A stretch of DNA of 64,000 bases from Sclerodactyla briareus (lineage: Eukaryota; Echinodermata; Holothuroidea; Dendrochirotida; Sclerodactylidae): positions 310,001 to 374,000 of the forward strand of contig JAODTK010004477.1 in NCBI GenBank assembly GCA_026419785.1. The letters are read 5' to 3'. Position 1 is the first letter of the stretch; each line of letters starts with the position of its first letter. Below the pieces are notes generated by a model. That model saw only the letters and a list, made by a program, of their open reading frames with translations. It did no database searches and was not told where the DNA came from. The position numbers and the translations under genes were made by a program. Below are positions 1 through 11,200 of this stretch, in pieces.

Positions 1-2555
1 TGAAGCTGAATCTGACCTGAATTGGTTTTTCCAAATTTCGAATAAGGTGAAAATTACCAAAACAAAGTACTAAAAATGTGGATTTCAGGGGAGAACCAAA
101 GGATCTGCGAATATCTTTTTGTTCAATATATTTAGAGATTGAAGAGCTGAATGGTTCCAAATTTTGACACGAGGTGGCAAAATAAACCACAAAACATAGT
201 GTTTTCCCAGCAATTACTTCTGGCTTACAACATAAATGTTTTTTAGTGCGAAAACGTTTTTTCACTCAACAATTTGGATGATTTTTCACTATTCGCAAAA
301 TACTGGTAGATTGAAATGGCTGGATAGTTTCACATTTTAAGGGATGATGTCGAAAAGATATGCGGGAAACTCCGGGAATTGCCTCCAGTCTTTAAATATA
401 AACACGCCCCCCCCAAAGTACCAAAATCAAGGCACCATTCTTTTTTTTACAGTGATCCTAATTCGAGGTCGGGTTCTTAAAGCCATCAGCCAGTCTCCCG
501 TTAGGCGCTTTTTTCCTGCGAAATTAATTATTGTTTCCTATTCGTTTCCTTGGTTTTTGTAGGAAGCCAATTTATAACAAGTTCATAAGGGACGCTATAT
601 CAGAAGAGGAAACGATAGTCGTTTCCCGAAAACATAGCACTGTTCGGGCTCCTTTAGCACCACTGGCCATGAACGTGAAGTATCAGTGCGCACACTATAG
701 GGAGTAATCTAAACAGTGTTCTTTACAACTCTTGAAACACGTATCTACTCTAAACATGGTCAGCGTTCACCTCTTTGCCTGTTTTGAGAGCCCCTCTTCG
801 GTCAACACGTCTTGAAGAGTAACAGTACGTGCAGTCGTAATCATAATCTAACAATATGGGAGCACGAAGGAGTGGTGTTCTGACTTTTGAGGGTCTGAAA
901 CGCCTGTATCTGAACGAGCATATTGCAAAATCCAGATGGGATGATTGGGTGCATGGACATACCAGAGGGCATCAAGCTAAGTCCAGCTCTTGCTTACAGC
1001 CTCGGTCTGGGACAACGATGACAAGAGAATCGAGACCCTAGGCTAAATGGAAAAGATACGTTTCACTGCACGGTTGGCCATACTTGACCGAGAAATTACC
1101 CACAATACATCCACAGAAACTGGCACCTCATGTTTCCGTAAAGGAAGGAACCGTAGGAGATTTTCAGGAATCAAACGAGAAGTACCTCCCATTCACAAAG
1201 CGCTTAACACAGCACAGTTCACTAGTCTAAATGCCACCACAGAGACTAGCAGTAATGAAGCGGCAACCAACTCAGTGATTCTGGAAAGAAGCTGGTTCTT
1301 CAAAGGCTGTTGGATTTTTTATGGTTGTGGGAAAGTCCATGGATGCAACATGCATCTCCATGATCTCTACCTCTTCAACGAATTTGTTACATGGACCCGA
1401 AATCAAGGTCACCGACAACAAAACGATTTTGTGAGGGAGGACAATATGTGCTCAGTTGAATATTGACAGAAAACACGGCAGGAGTATGCAGTTGTTGGAG
1501 CATGGAGTGAAGACTCGGATATGAAGAAGATTCGGGAGAAGAGGATCTTGATGCAACAGCCTCCGAATGAAGATATCGACACATAACATATCACATTATT
1601 CCAGTTCTCGATTGCCCTCTGTGGAGTCGGGTGCGACTTTGACTTCTGTATACGAGTGATTAAAGGAAATTAAATCCCGTTTGTGCGCTGTTCCCCTTTC
1701 CTACCTGTATACCTCAGTTGTAGATTGTACATTTATCTTCCTACCCTAAACTTTTTGTTTTTAATACGTACGCAGGTTTTTACTTGCATAATGCGGTTGT
1801 AGTTTAGTATCAATTCAGGATGCACCACTGCCACTAGCTCAAACTTCTTCGCTACAATGCTGGTCGTTGGACCTCTGTGACGATCTTTTGTTTAAATGCG
1901 ATGGTTTTTGAAATCATGACTGAAAGACAACGTGATACTGAAGTCGCCAACAACCGCATTGTAGTGTTACATTTACACTTAATAATGCTATACGCCAATA
2001 AACAGCTTTATACCATTGTATCTATAGGGTCTAACATTACATTTGGCATTGCGATCAACCACCAGCACCGCTCAGCATGGCGTCGATCCTGGAGTAGGGG
2101 AGCGGCCCCCTTTCGAGGATGTTCCAATTTTCCACATACATATTGGCGATGATGTCTCCCCCCCCCCCCCCATGAAGTCTTTCCCCTCCCCACTCAGAAA
2201 CGTGGATCGATGCAGTGCCGCTCGCGCATCAATCGGGTATACGTTATTTGAGGAGATAATTCACTCGCTGTGCATGCGGCCAACGCTCCTTCCGTTTTAC
2301 TTGTTGTAAATACTGAGGGGTTTAATCAATGCTGTGATATTATCTCTGCATTTTGTAAATTGCTAAAAAGAGGTGGACACGTATTGAAATGTTGCATTCT
2401 TCGGTAAATTATCCTTAGAATTCTAGATGCACCTCTGGTTGCATTAGCGTGTTCAATTGAATCAAGTTACATCTGTCACCATTCAGTTGTTTAACTTTAT
2501 GCTTGTTTACTTTTGAATTGCATTCTATTTCATATGTTTTAGCCCTTTGGGATCA
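1..2555. other. Stretch without a supported gene
   Basis: AT-rich DNA. Open frames at 856-1041 and 1047-1466 (plus) are the longest, but they show no recognisable domain and no convincing splice sites. A poly-C run lies near 2159-2171. I see no transposon domain here. These may be chance frames or remains of an unrecognised element. Confidence 0.5.
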
Positions 2556-3640
2556 ACAGACAGGGTCAGCACACAACCCACGAGTACTGGACTATGTCTT
2601 GCAATGTCTGGGCACACTGGGGCACATCCCTTCATTGCAGTTTTAAAACGATTACTCTATAGCTAATCTAGGTCAACTGTAAGGGTGGGTACTTTGGGTC
2701 CATACCAGCAGGATCAAGTCTCCATTATTGTCTCAACCACCAACCAAAATCACTGACAGTGTCCTCCAATTTACAACTGGTTTGAGGTGGCTGTAAGGGT
2801 AGGTCACTTTGGCGTCTACTGTCAGGGTCAGCCCACCAAACAAAATTACTGGCAATGCTCAATACTGGTAACAGGGGTAATCCCCTTCATTTTGCAATTG
2901 GTTTAAAGTGGTTGATGAGTAATAAGGCCTACTCATGTTGGATTAGTTTCAAACGTTGTTTCAGATTAGGATCATCCCAATACCCCCAATTATGACAATG
3001 CCTCAATATACCTGCAAACAAAGTGTCCTTGGACGTTACACTTTGCAGCTGGTTCGTAAGGGCGGGTCACGTTGGGGTCTACTAGCAGGGTCAACCCACC
3101 AAAACAAAAGTTACTGGCCAATGCTCCAATACCGGTAAACAGGGGTTATTATCTTCATGTGCATTAGTTTTGACTAGTACTCTTCGCTAATTAGGTCAGC
3201 TGTGTAAAGGTGGGTCACTGGCAGGGTCAGCCCATCAACCAAAATCACTGCGCATGCTCAATACTGGCAGCATGGGATTCCTCTCATTTTTCAATTGAGT
3301 TTAAAGTGGGTACACTAATAAGCTAATCTAGGTTAGCTGTAAGGGTGGGTCACTTGGACCGTCTACTGGCGGGTCAGCCACCAACCAAAAATACTGCAAT
3401 ACTCAATACTGGTAACAGGGGTATTCCCCTTCAGTTTGCAATTGGTTTAATGTGGTTACCCCATAGCTAACCTAGGTCAGTTATGAGGGGTAACTATTGT
3501 TTTGCTGGCAAGAGCACCCCATCAATCAAAATTACGGCATTGGGGGGGTTTATTGATTCCTGGACGACACCTCACATAGCGTGATCAGTTTTCATATGTA
3601 GGTATCAATAAAGCTAATAGAGGTTAGCTTGGGTGTACTT
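2556..3640. repeat. Minisatellite, period about 140 bp, roughly 7-8 units
   Basis: The same succession of words recurs: gtaagggtgggtcac, ctactggcagggtcagcc, accaaccaaaat, ctcaatactggtaacaggg and ttcaattggtttaaagtgg. The anchor word returns near 2679, 2789, 3056, 3203, 3335 and 3478, giving a unit of about 140 bp with some shortened units. The unit often contains aggtcag in 'ctaatctaggtcagctgtaag'. Units differ by many small indels. Confidence 0.8.
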
Positions 3641-4083
3641 TGAAGGCTCCCCTGACCGCACCCACCAAAGCAGGCTTGCCAGTCATCCAGTTTAGTATGT
3701 CCATATGTAGGGAGCATTGAGCATTATAATATGCAAGGAATTGGTTACCCGTCCAAGCTAACCAAACAACCGGGTCCCAGGTAATATTTGATAGGTTTAA
3801 TTATGGGGCCAGTTATGGGGCGCATGCCCGGTGTTCTAACCCCCCCCCCCCCCCCCCAAGACAATCTCTCAGTACGCGCATGCGCTCTCGAGCGAGGTTC
3901 AGTTTTGTGTGTAATTCAATAGGAGGGCTGCATGTGTACGCCCCCTACCCCTAGGCCCAAACTTCAATTATTCATACTTCGATTAAACAGTAGATACTGT
4001 AATTTTCCAAAATGGGACGAAGCGCGTTCAGGAATTCAGGTTGAACAAGCCTAAATTGTAGTCGAAAAGGTGCGCAATACTAT
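3641..4083. other. Unassigned spacer with poly-C tract
   Basis: A run of 17 C lies at 3841-3857, followed by an alternating 'acgcgcatgcgctctcgagcg' segment. No coding or repeat assignment could be made for the rest. Confidence 0.5.
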
Positions 4084-6310
4084 TCACCTTCGATGACTCG
4101 AATCACTATCTCCCTTGGTCGGAGCCAAACGTGGTCTAAGTTGGCTGGGATAGAGCATGGAGCCCAAGGTTGACGAGTTCGGTCCCAGAGGAAGCATGTT
4201 GATTTCTTCTCTAGGTTGATTGCGAAATCTAACTACCAGTTCCATTCTGGCTGCTAGTGCGGCCCAGCTATAGCCACTCATCAGTAACGAGTACCGTGTT
4301 CGCACTAGTGAAGGAAATGCTGTCCAGGCAGTCGCGACCACCCCGTGTCGAACATCGAAAGCAGGAAGAGGCTTAAGTGTCAGATCATGCTAGGCGCTGT
4401 TTACTGCGTATGCTTCCTTCTTTCTCTTGGCCCGCCGTTCACCGTCCCAAACCCACAATCCTCGAAACACTTTCTCAAAATGAGAAAACTGGAATAGGTC
4501 GTAGATTCGGGGATTACGAATAAAACCGAAGGTTTACCAATCTGAAGTACCGCATTACAAAGGGTCCAATGGAAGAAGGTTCACTCGCCCAACGGTCCAG
4601 TAGGCCGAACATTCACTCAGTACTGAGGTCCCTAGTCCGAAGGTTCACTATCAGAAGGTTTCCCATCCGGAGCCCACTAGTCGGAAGATTGAACACCAGC
4701 AGACCGAACTCTAGCTACCAGTCAATTCTGGCTACGAGTGCGTCCAGCCACTCAGCTGTAATGAGTAACTGTGTTCGCAGTAGGGAAGGAAATTGCCTGC
4801 TGTCAAGGCAGGCACTGCCCCATCGTCTGGACATAGAAGGTAGACTAGGGTCTATATAGGTGCCAGGATAAGAGCCCCGGGTAGCAAGGCGGCTGTCACT
4901 ACGTGTGCCTCTTTCTCGCGTTTGCATCGCGGTTCACGTCCCTAATAACCACGGTCCTCGAGACACTTTCCAAAACTCAGTGGTTCCCAACCAGGGGAAT
5001 TTCCCCCTGGGAACTAGGGGGAAAAATTGTATCCTTTCCAGTGTTTTTAAAAAGTTTTCCATGGACTTTTAGATGGGCCCACTCCCTGGTTTATGAATCC
5101 AATGGGTCAGTTGGAGCGGAGATTGTATTGTCTTTTTGCATACAGTGGACACCTTCGTAATGGAATTTGCTGTTGATGCGTATCAGTTAACGACATACAG
5201 GTAGGGAAAAAACGAAGTTATGTCAGAGGCAAAGGGGGACATGAGATGAAAAAGTGGGGACCATGCTCAAACTGATACTGGGAGAGGTCGTAGATCTGTA
5301 AGATTCAGGGATTACCCACATAATCCGAAGGTTTACTAGTCTGAAGTACCGCTACTACGAAGGGTCCATATGGTAGAATGTGCACTAGTCAACGGTCCAT
5401 CAAGCCGAAGATTCAAGTACTGAGCATGGAGTCTGAATAACTTGAGAAGACATTAGGACTGCGTTCTGCGTGCTGTCGTGCAAGTTCACAAGACCCGTCA
5501 GGGGAAAACTAACTCAAAGTGAGGAGGCGCCTTATCGTGTGTTGACATCGGTGAAAAAACATTCAGCTCGTTGTCGTTACTCTCTACTGCTGAAGTCTGC
5601 GACCATATGCCCAACCGCATACTTCGTTGCTCATAGTAAAGATTATAATGACATAGTGTAAATTATGTTACCCTGTTTCAGCAGCGTGGGAGTGGGACGA
5701 GTCCGACGATGATACTACGGAAGCAAAGAAACAACATGAATAATTCGAAAAAACAAATCGATTGCGTCTGGCAGAGAAGAACAGAAACACTATCTAGGCG
5801 TGTAAGTATAACATCACAGAGTGGACTGGAGCTAATTAATGTGAAATTCGAATTAGAGGAGGCGGTCAAAGTTAGCTCGAATTACATGTCAATATAACAC
5901 TCGATAGGTGAGGGTGCTGTGGGGGCTTAGCACACCTTCATACTGACTTCTGACCCTCATAGGAGCACGTACAGCATATCGGAGCTTGACGTACTGAGTC
6001 CGCTAGTCCGAAGGTTCAATGATTCAGAAGGGTCCTAGGTCCGAAGGTATATGACCAGAACGTATACACTCGATACCTGTCAATTTTGGCTGCTTAGTGC
6101 GTCCAGCCCACTCAGCTGTATTGGGGAAAATGCCAATGGTCATGTAAATACCACTGAACTTTTGGTACTTCCCATTTATTACGTTAATGGACAGCCGAAA
6201 CTCCGACCGAATTTCAGCCGATTTGAGCTTGATAAGGCAAATCAGCTGTTGCAAAAAATTGCCTCAGTTGTGACATCCACGGGAGGAAACAGCCAGTATC
6301 ACCTATAATG
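4084..6310. repeat. Dispersed/tandem repeat family with CCGAAGGT-type short units
   Basis: Two related ~500-bp blocks begin near 4222 and 4717. Both read ctggctnctagtgcgtccagc, cactcagctgtaatgagtaactgtgttcgca and agtgaaggaaatgctgtc, and later cctcgagacacttt. Between them, and again at about 5310-5430 and 5995-6075, are arrays of a ~15-18 bp word such as agtccgaaggttcact. A third core copy starts at about 6080. This looks like one interspersed element with an internal microsatellite, repeated at least three times. No coding domain was found. Confidence 0.65.
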
Positions 6311-6547
6311 TAAAAAACATCTACTTTTCGAAAACGCTTGTACCGACAACTATAGATGGGGTCTGGGGGATAAAGCATTCACAAAGATAGGAAGAATTAT
6401 CGCAGTAATTCTAAGTGAATACCTTTCCTCGTATTTTCGGTTTTCATGGCGCAAATATGCAACTTACTGTGTAAGGAATAGGGGAGGCTTTTGCATCGCT
6501 TCCCCCCGTGATGTCAGAGATTCTTTGAATTCCCCCCCCTCTCCCCC

Positions 6548-6588
<41 letters not shown>

Positions 6589-6715
6589 AATATTCCAACA
6601 CGGAAACATGTTATAATATCCACAGGTGGAGTGTGAAGATTTGATATGTCCCCTTTTACCTGTGCTATTTAAAGCGGATATGTATACATGGACCATTGTC
6701 CTTTAATGAGGAACT
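6311..6715. repeat. Spacer with poly-A tract (36 A)
   Basis: A run of 36 A fills 6549-6584, preceded by C-rich DNA. It could be the tail of a retroposed sequence on the plus strand, but no recognisable body precedes it. Nothing else is supported here. Confidence 0.6.
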
Positions 6716-7186
6716 GTGTTTAAGCCCAGTCCGAATGTTCCTTACTATTCAGAGGGGGTCTACAACTTAAAAAGTTCACTTCTGAAGGTTCCAGACCGGA
6801 CTACTCGGAAGACTTTGTCGACGGAAAGTACACTACAAAACGCTCTTTGCGTCTCGAAAGAGCTTTTTCGGGTATCGTTTGATTCTTTTACACTCAGTGC
6901 ATTAAAGGACTTACTCGAGAAGAAGTGCCCATTAAATCATGTTAGTGAACTGAATCAACCGGAATCGGACTCAATTGGAAGTTTTCTTGATTTCAGCTTG
7001 GACGTGAGTGCGATAACCTTACCGTGGTTTTGGTGTATTACTGTCCGGGTAACTTTAAGTTTTTTACCAGGATCACGCCCTACAGTTTGGGTCTATCGGA
7101 ATGGGGGGGGGGGATGCGGTCCGTTGTCGTCGTGTTTATATTTCCTCACAGGTGCCAACTGTTTCAGAGGCCTGTATATTTCCTGA
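6716..7186 (+). other. Open frame of unknown status, 156 codons
   Basis: One of the longer open frames in the first 13 kb. It starts inside a stretch with CCGAAGGT-like words (6725-6790). Its middle, around residues 40-100, has a protein-like composition (TLQNALCVSKELF, LSALKDLLEKKCPLNHV). A donor-like GTGAGTGC follows codon 'GAC' near 7002. It could be an exon ending there, because the frame beyond runs into a G tract at 7103-7112. There is no domain match and no partner exon, so I treat it as unproven. Confidence 0.15.
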
Positions 7187-8870
7187 TTGTTGTGTTCGTG
7201 TGTGCTTGCCATTCTGGTCCGCCCTATGCAGTATCCAATTATTATGTCCTATAATAGAGGAACAGTTGTCCAAAAGTAAGAGTCTCCTGGTACTAAATAA
7301 CACAAGGTAAACTTCCCCCAACTGATGGAAAGGTCATTTTAGGTGATACCCTCTTACAGAACCGTCATAAACACAGCAGGTCAGTTAGCATTTTACTGCA
7401 CTGAATCGAAGTTTTTATGATTATTTGCAGTCAAATGTTAATACACGAACTAGCTACTTGTCTAACCATTTGGTCGTGGGCCAGACTGTAGTTTGCGAAG
7501 AGCAGGCTGTCCCGCGAATAAATATAAAAAAGACGCTTTTAAAAAAATATTCGATTAGGAAACCCCGAGGATTTCGTACACATACTATCCTTGGACCACT
7601 TGACATGTAAAACAAATACTCAATATCTATATTGATCGGCGTTTCCAATCACGCGGGCGGGCGGGCGGGCGTTTCCCTCGAAATCACGCACCTCTCACCT
7701 TTAGTGTGTGTATACCTATCGAAGAACAGTGTATCCTACTATTATTTCTTTTATTATGTTAATTATCATTATTATTATCATTCTTATTATTATTATTATT
7801 TTATCAAACATCGGACGCATAGCCTACTAGTTTTTAAAACCTAAACTAAACACCGGTGTTTGGTTTCTTAGAACCATTGTTCTAAAATTTCAACGATAGA
7901 GCCTAAAATACACAAATAATTAATTAATACAATTAACTTCACAATTGCCAGTTTTTGGAGATTTAAGAGCATGACGTGGGAACGTCAATGGTTTAAACAG
8001 GCGAATATGTGTTCAAAATAGGGCTGTACGGCCGTTAAAAAAAAATGGAGAGAATTGGTATGGGTCTCATTACGCGATTATGAAACAGTTAGGAGTGTTG
8101 CTTGGAATATGATTTGAACATAACTTTGTTCTCGACTCTGCTATCGGCTACAAGCCAGTAAGATACGAAATACCACGCGCATGACCGATCGAGAAAAAGC
8201 CCAGCCAGCCGCTGCGTGCAAGGAAACGCTCCATTGAAAGAACGGTGAGCTCCGAGCCGCGGGCATCCGAGTCAATCGAGGCCAATTAGATTGCCAGCCC
8301 GTTTCCCCGGTAGTCTCGGCTAAGCACTCGGTCATCACACCGGAACTTGAATACTGTATATCGGATACCTCTCTTTTCTCAGGGGTCAATAAGTTGGAGG
8401 CACTACTAGACTTGGCTAGTCGGCTGATCCGCGCGATCGAGGTCCTTTGGGGGTTTGCTTTTAGGGACCGCCTGACCGAAGCCCCGGGTGGTGATCATCA
8501 TATACGCCTACTTCCCTATATCTCAAGAACGGGACTCGGATCAGCACACCCGGATTAAGGCATAGGCTAAGGGGGAAACTAAAAATAATAGCGGAATAAC
8601 GAGTAGTCGTGTTCCGAACTCATAGATCCCCCCGTCGGGAATATTATGGTTTCGGCTTCGCTGTGTCTGCCACAGTCCGCGCCAGCGTCCGCCGCCGCGT
8701 CCGCCACCGCGTCCGCCGCCGTCGGAAGATTTTCGCGTTAGACGCCGATACTCTCCACCGCTTACTCGATTTAGCTGAAATTGGTACACGGGCTGACCCC
8801 ACGGAGATATACGGATGCTTTAGAAAACGGTGATTACCGTAAGTTTGCTGCCCTCTGCTTTGGTGATTTA
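7187..8870. other. Stretch without a supported gene; several simple repeats
   Basis: Contains a GGGC tract at 7655-7672, an ATT/TTA-rich tract at about 7738-7803, and a GC-rich short tandem repeat at about 8681-8728 (units like cgcgtccgccgc). Open frames over the GC-rich repeat give Arg/Gly runs and are not credible proteins. Confidence 0.6.
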
Positions 8871-10964
8871 CGCAAAATTTCAAGGCTGTCCGAGGTCACA
8901 CGAAACTTGTACTCAGGGGTGACAATTGGTCCCGACAAACATGGTGGCAGTTCAAGGGTCACGCCGAGGTCAAATTTGGATTTTTTTACCCGATTTTTGA
9001 AACATGTCGGATTTCGGTGAAACTTGGTTTTTAGGTAACAGTTGCGTCTGAAAACATGCGGCTTTCAGGTCAAAGTTGCGATATTTTGCTGAAAGGTCAT
9101 ACGAGGTCAATTAGGGGTAAAAAAATGATTTGGCTACTTTATCGGCAATAGCACTGGGCGTGTCATCAGGAATGCAAATGCTCCTAGGAGGGGATCTATC
9201 ACATGGAGAGTTACAATTTTTCATAAAAAAGGTCATGTCAGTGTAGGTCAGCTAAGGTCCACTTAGGGCGTCAAAAACTGTTTTCTGGCCATATCGGAAA
9301 ATTGAATATATGTGAAGGCTGGAAGATCACCATTGTGATTTAACTGTTGACCTGCATGTGTGTGACCTCTGCCCTCATTTTGCCCTCTGTCGGGGGTCAT
9401 GTGGTTAAAGGTTGAGTCTTGAATAATGTGCTCATTTAAGGAGTTACGAGGCAAAAATAGAAAAATGTTATTTTGGATAGTGATAGACTTTGTGTGCTTA
9501 TGGAGGAGACCAACTACGCTTCGATCGGACACTTACTTTGTAGTTAAAGGGGTTCAACAGTTGATAATAGGTTTGTCGCAATAACATTAGGCGTGTTCAT
9601 TGGATGCATATGCTTCTAGGTTTGGATGCATCACATGGACGGTAACAATTATGAAAACCGCATGTCATTGAAGGTCATCAAAGGTCAGAGGGGTCAAAAA
9701 CTGATGGCAGTACTTTTGGCACAGCACTGGGCATGTCATCAGAATGCAAAAAGCTCGTAGGAGTGGATGTATCACATGGAGAGTTAACAATTTTCATAAT
9801 AGCTGCCATGTCATTAAAGGTCATTCAAGGGTCATTATGGGTCAAAAACGGTTTTCTGCCAATAATCGGAGAATTGAATATCTGTGAAGGCGGGAAGGTT
9901 CACCAGTGTGATATAATGTTGACCTGCAGTTGGACCTCTGAACTCAATTTGACCTCTGTCGGGTGGTATGTGGTTAAAGGTGAGTCTGAAAAATGAGCTA
10001 TTAAGGAGTTACGGGCAATAAAAATAGAAAATGGTGCATTGAGATATGTGGATAGCCTTCGTGGCTTTATGGAGGAAACCAACCCCGCTTTCGCTCGGAC
10101 GCAAACGTGGTTAGTTACAAGGGGTCAAAGTTTAATTCATTAATAGCTTTTCGCAATAACATTAGGCGGATTCATTGGAAATGCAATATGCTCTAGGAGT
10201 GGATGCATCACGTGGGACAGTAAAACAATTTTTTATAAAACCGCCATGTACCATTGAAAGGTCATTAAGTCAGTAGGGGTCAAAAAATGATTAATACTTT
10301 TTTCGGGCTGGACAATAGCACTGGCGTGTTATCAGAATACAGAATGCTTTAGGAGGGATGTATGCACAGGAGAGTTACAATTTAATAAAAAAACTGCATG
10401 GATAAAGGATCATTCCAGGTCACTTAGGGGTCAAAAACTGTTTTTCTGGCATAATCGGAGAATGAAATCTGTGAAGGTGGAAGGTCACCATTGTGATATA
10501 TTGTTGACCTGCATGTGTGTGCCCTCTGATCTCAATTTGACCACTGTCGGCTGGTCATGTGGTAAAGGTGAGTATTGAATAAATGGGCTATTTAAGGAGT
10601 ACGGGCCAAAAAAAATATAAAAACTGTCATTTTTAGATATGTGATAGACCGTGGTGCTTGATGGAGGAAACAACTCCGCTTCGATCGGACGTTACTTTGG
10701 GTAGTTACAAGGGGCCAAAGTTGACTTTAATAGCTTTTCGCAATAACATTAGGCGGTTCATTGGAATTGCAATATGCTTCTAGGTGGATGCATCACGGGA
10801 CAGTATTTTTTTATTAAAAACCGCCAGTCATTGAAGGTCATTAAAGGTACGTAGGGGTCAAAAAATTGATTTAATACTTTTTTGGCAATAGACGGGCAGG
10901 GTACAGATGCAATGCTTCTAGGAGTAGATGTATTACAGGGAGAGTTACAATTTCATAAAATGCC

Positions 10965-10990
10965 AGGTCAGTCAAGGTCATTCAAGGTCA
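10965..10990 (+). promoter_or_regulatory. Three AGGTCA half-sites at 10-bp spacing (double DR4)
   Basis: AGGTCA occurs exactly at 10965-10970, 10975-10980 and 10985-10990, separated by GTCA and TTCA. The direct repeat with a 4-bp spacer is the textbook site for RXR heterodimers such as LXR or thyroid receptor. TCAAGGTCA is also the extended monomer site of the ERR/NR5A type. That the site exists is seen directly; any binding is inference. Confidence 0.6.
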
Positions 10991-11091
10991 CTTATGGGTT
11001 AAAAACTGTTTTCGGGCCGTAATCGGAGAATTGAATATCTGTGAAAGCTGGAAGGTCCACCATTGTAATATACTTGTTGACCTCATGTGTG

Positions 11092-11115
11092 TGACCTCTG
11101 ACCTCAATTTGACCT
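11092..11115 (-). promoter_or_regulatory. DR1 plus DR5 hexamer cluster
   Basis: TGACCT lies at 11092-11097, 11099-11104 and 11110-11115. Spacers are 1 bp and 5 bp, so on the minus strand this reads as AGGTCA direct repeats DR5 then DR1. DR1 suits RXR/HNF4/COUP-type receptors and DR5 suits retinoic-acid receptors. Related copies of this part of the unit exist near 9936 and 10525, but with half-sites broken by substitutions. Confidence 0.5.
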
Positions 11116-11200
11116 CTGTCGGGTGGTCATTTGGTTAAAGGTTGAGTCTTGAATAAATGTGCTTATTTAGGGGTACGGCAAAAAAAATAGACAATGGGTA

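Larger units (their letters stand above)
8871..11200. repeat. Dimeric satellite, period about 580 bp, about 3.7 units
   Basis: The anchor ggtcaaaaac...ttttctggc...atcggagaatt recurs at about 9270, 9842, 10430 and 11000, giving a unit of 570-595 bp. Each unit contains two related halves: gcaataacattaggcg...tgcttctaggagtggatgcatcacatggaca and gcaatagcactgggcg...tgctcctaggagtggatgtatcacatggaga. The repeat is therefore an old ~290-bp dimer. Every half carries AGGTCA words: AGGTCAnnnnAGGTCA near the end of each half and TGACCTcTGACCT in the first half. The left flank (8871-9060) is a diverged relative rich in the same hexamer. Confidence 0.85.

Noticed and set aside
8541..8883. Arg/Gly-rich frames on both strands
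   Set aside because: They come from the cgcgtccgcc simple repeat.
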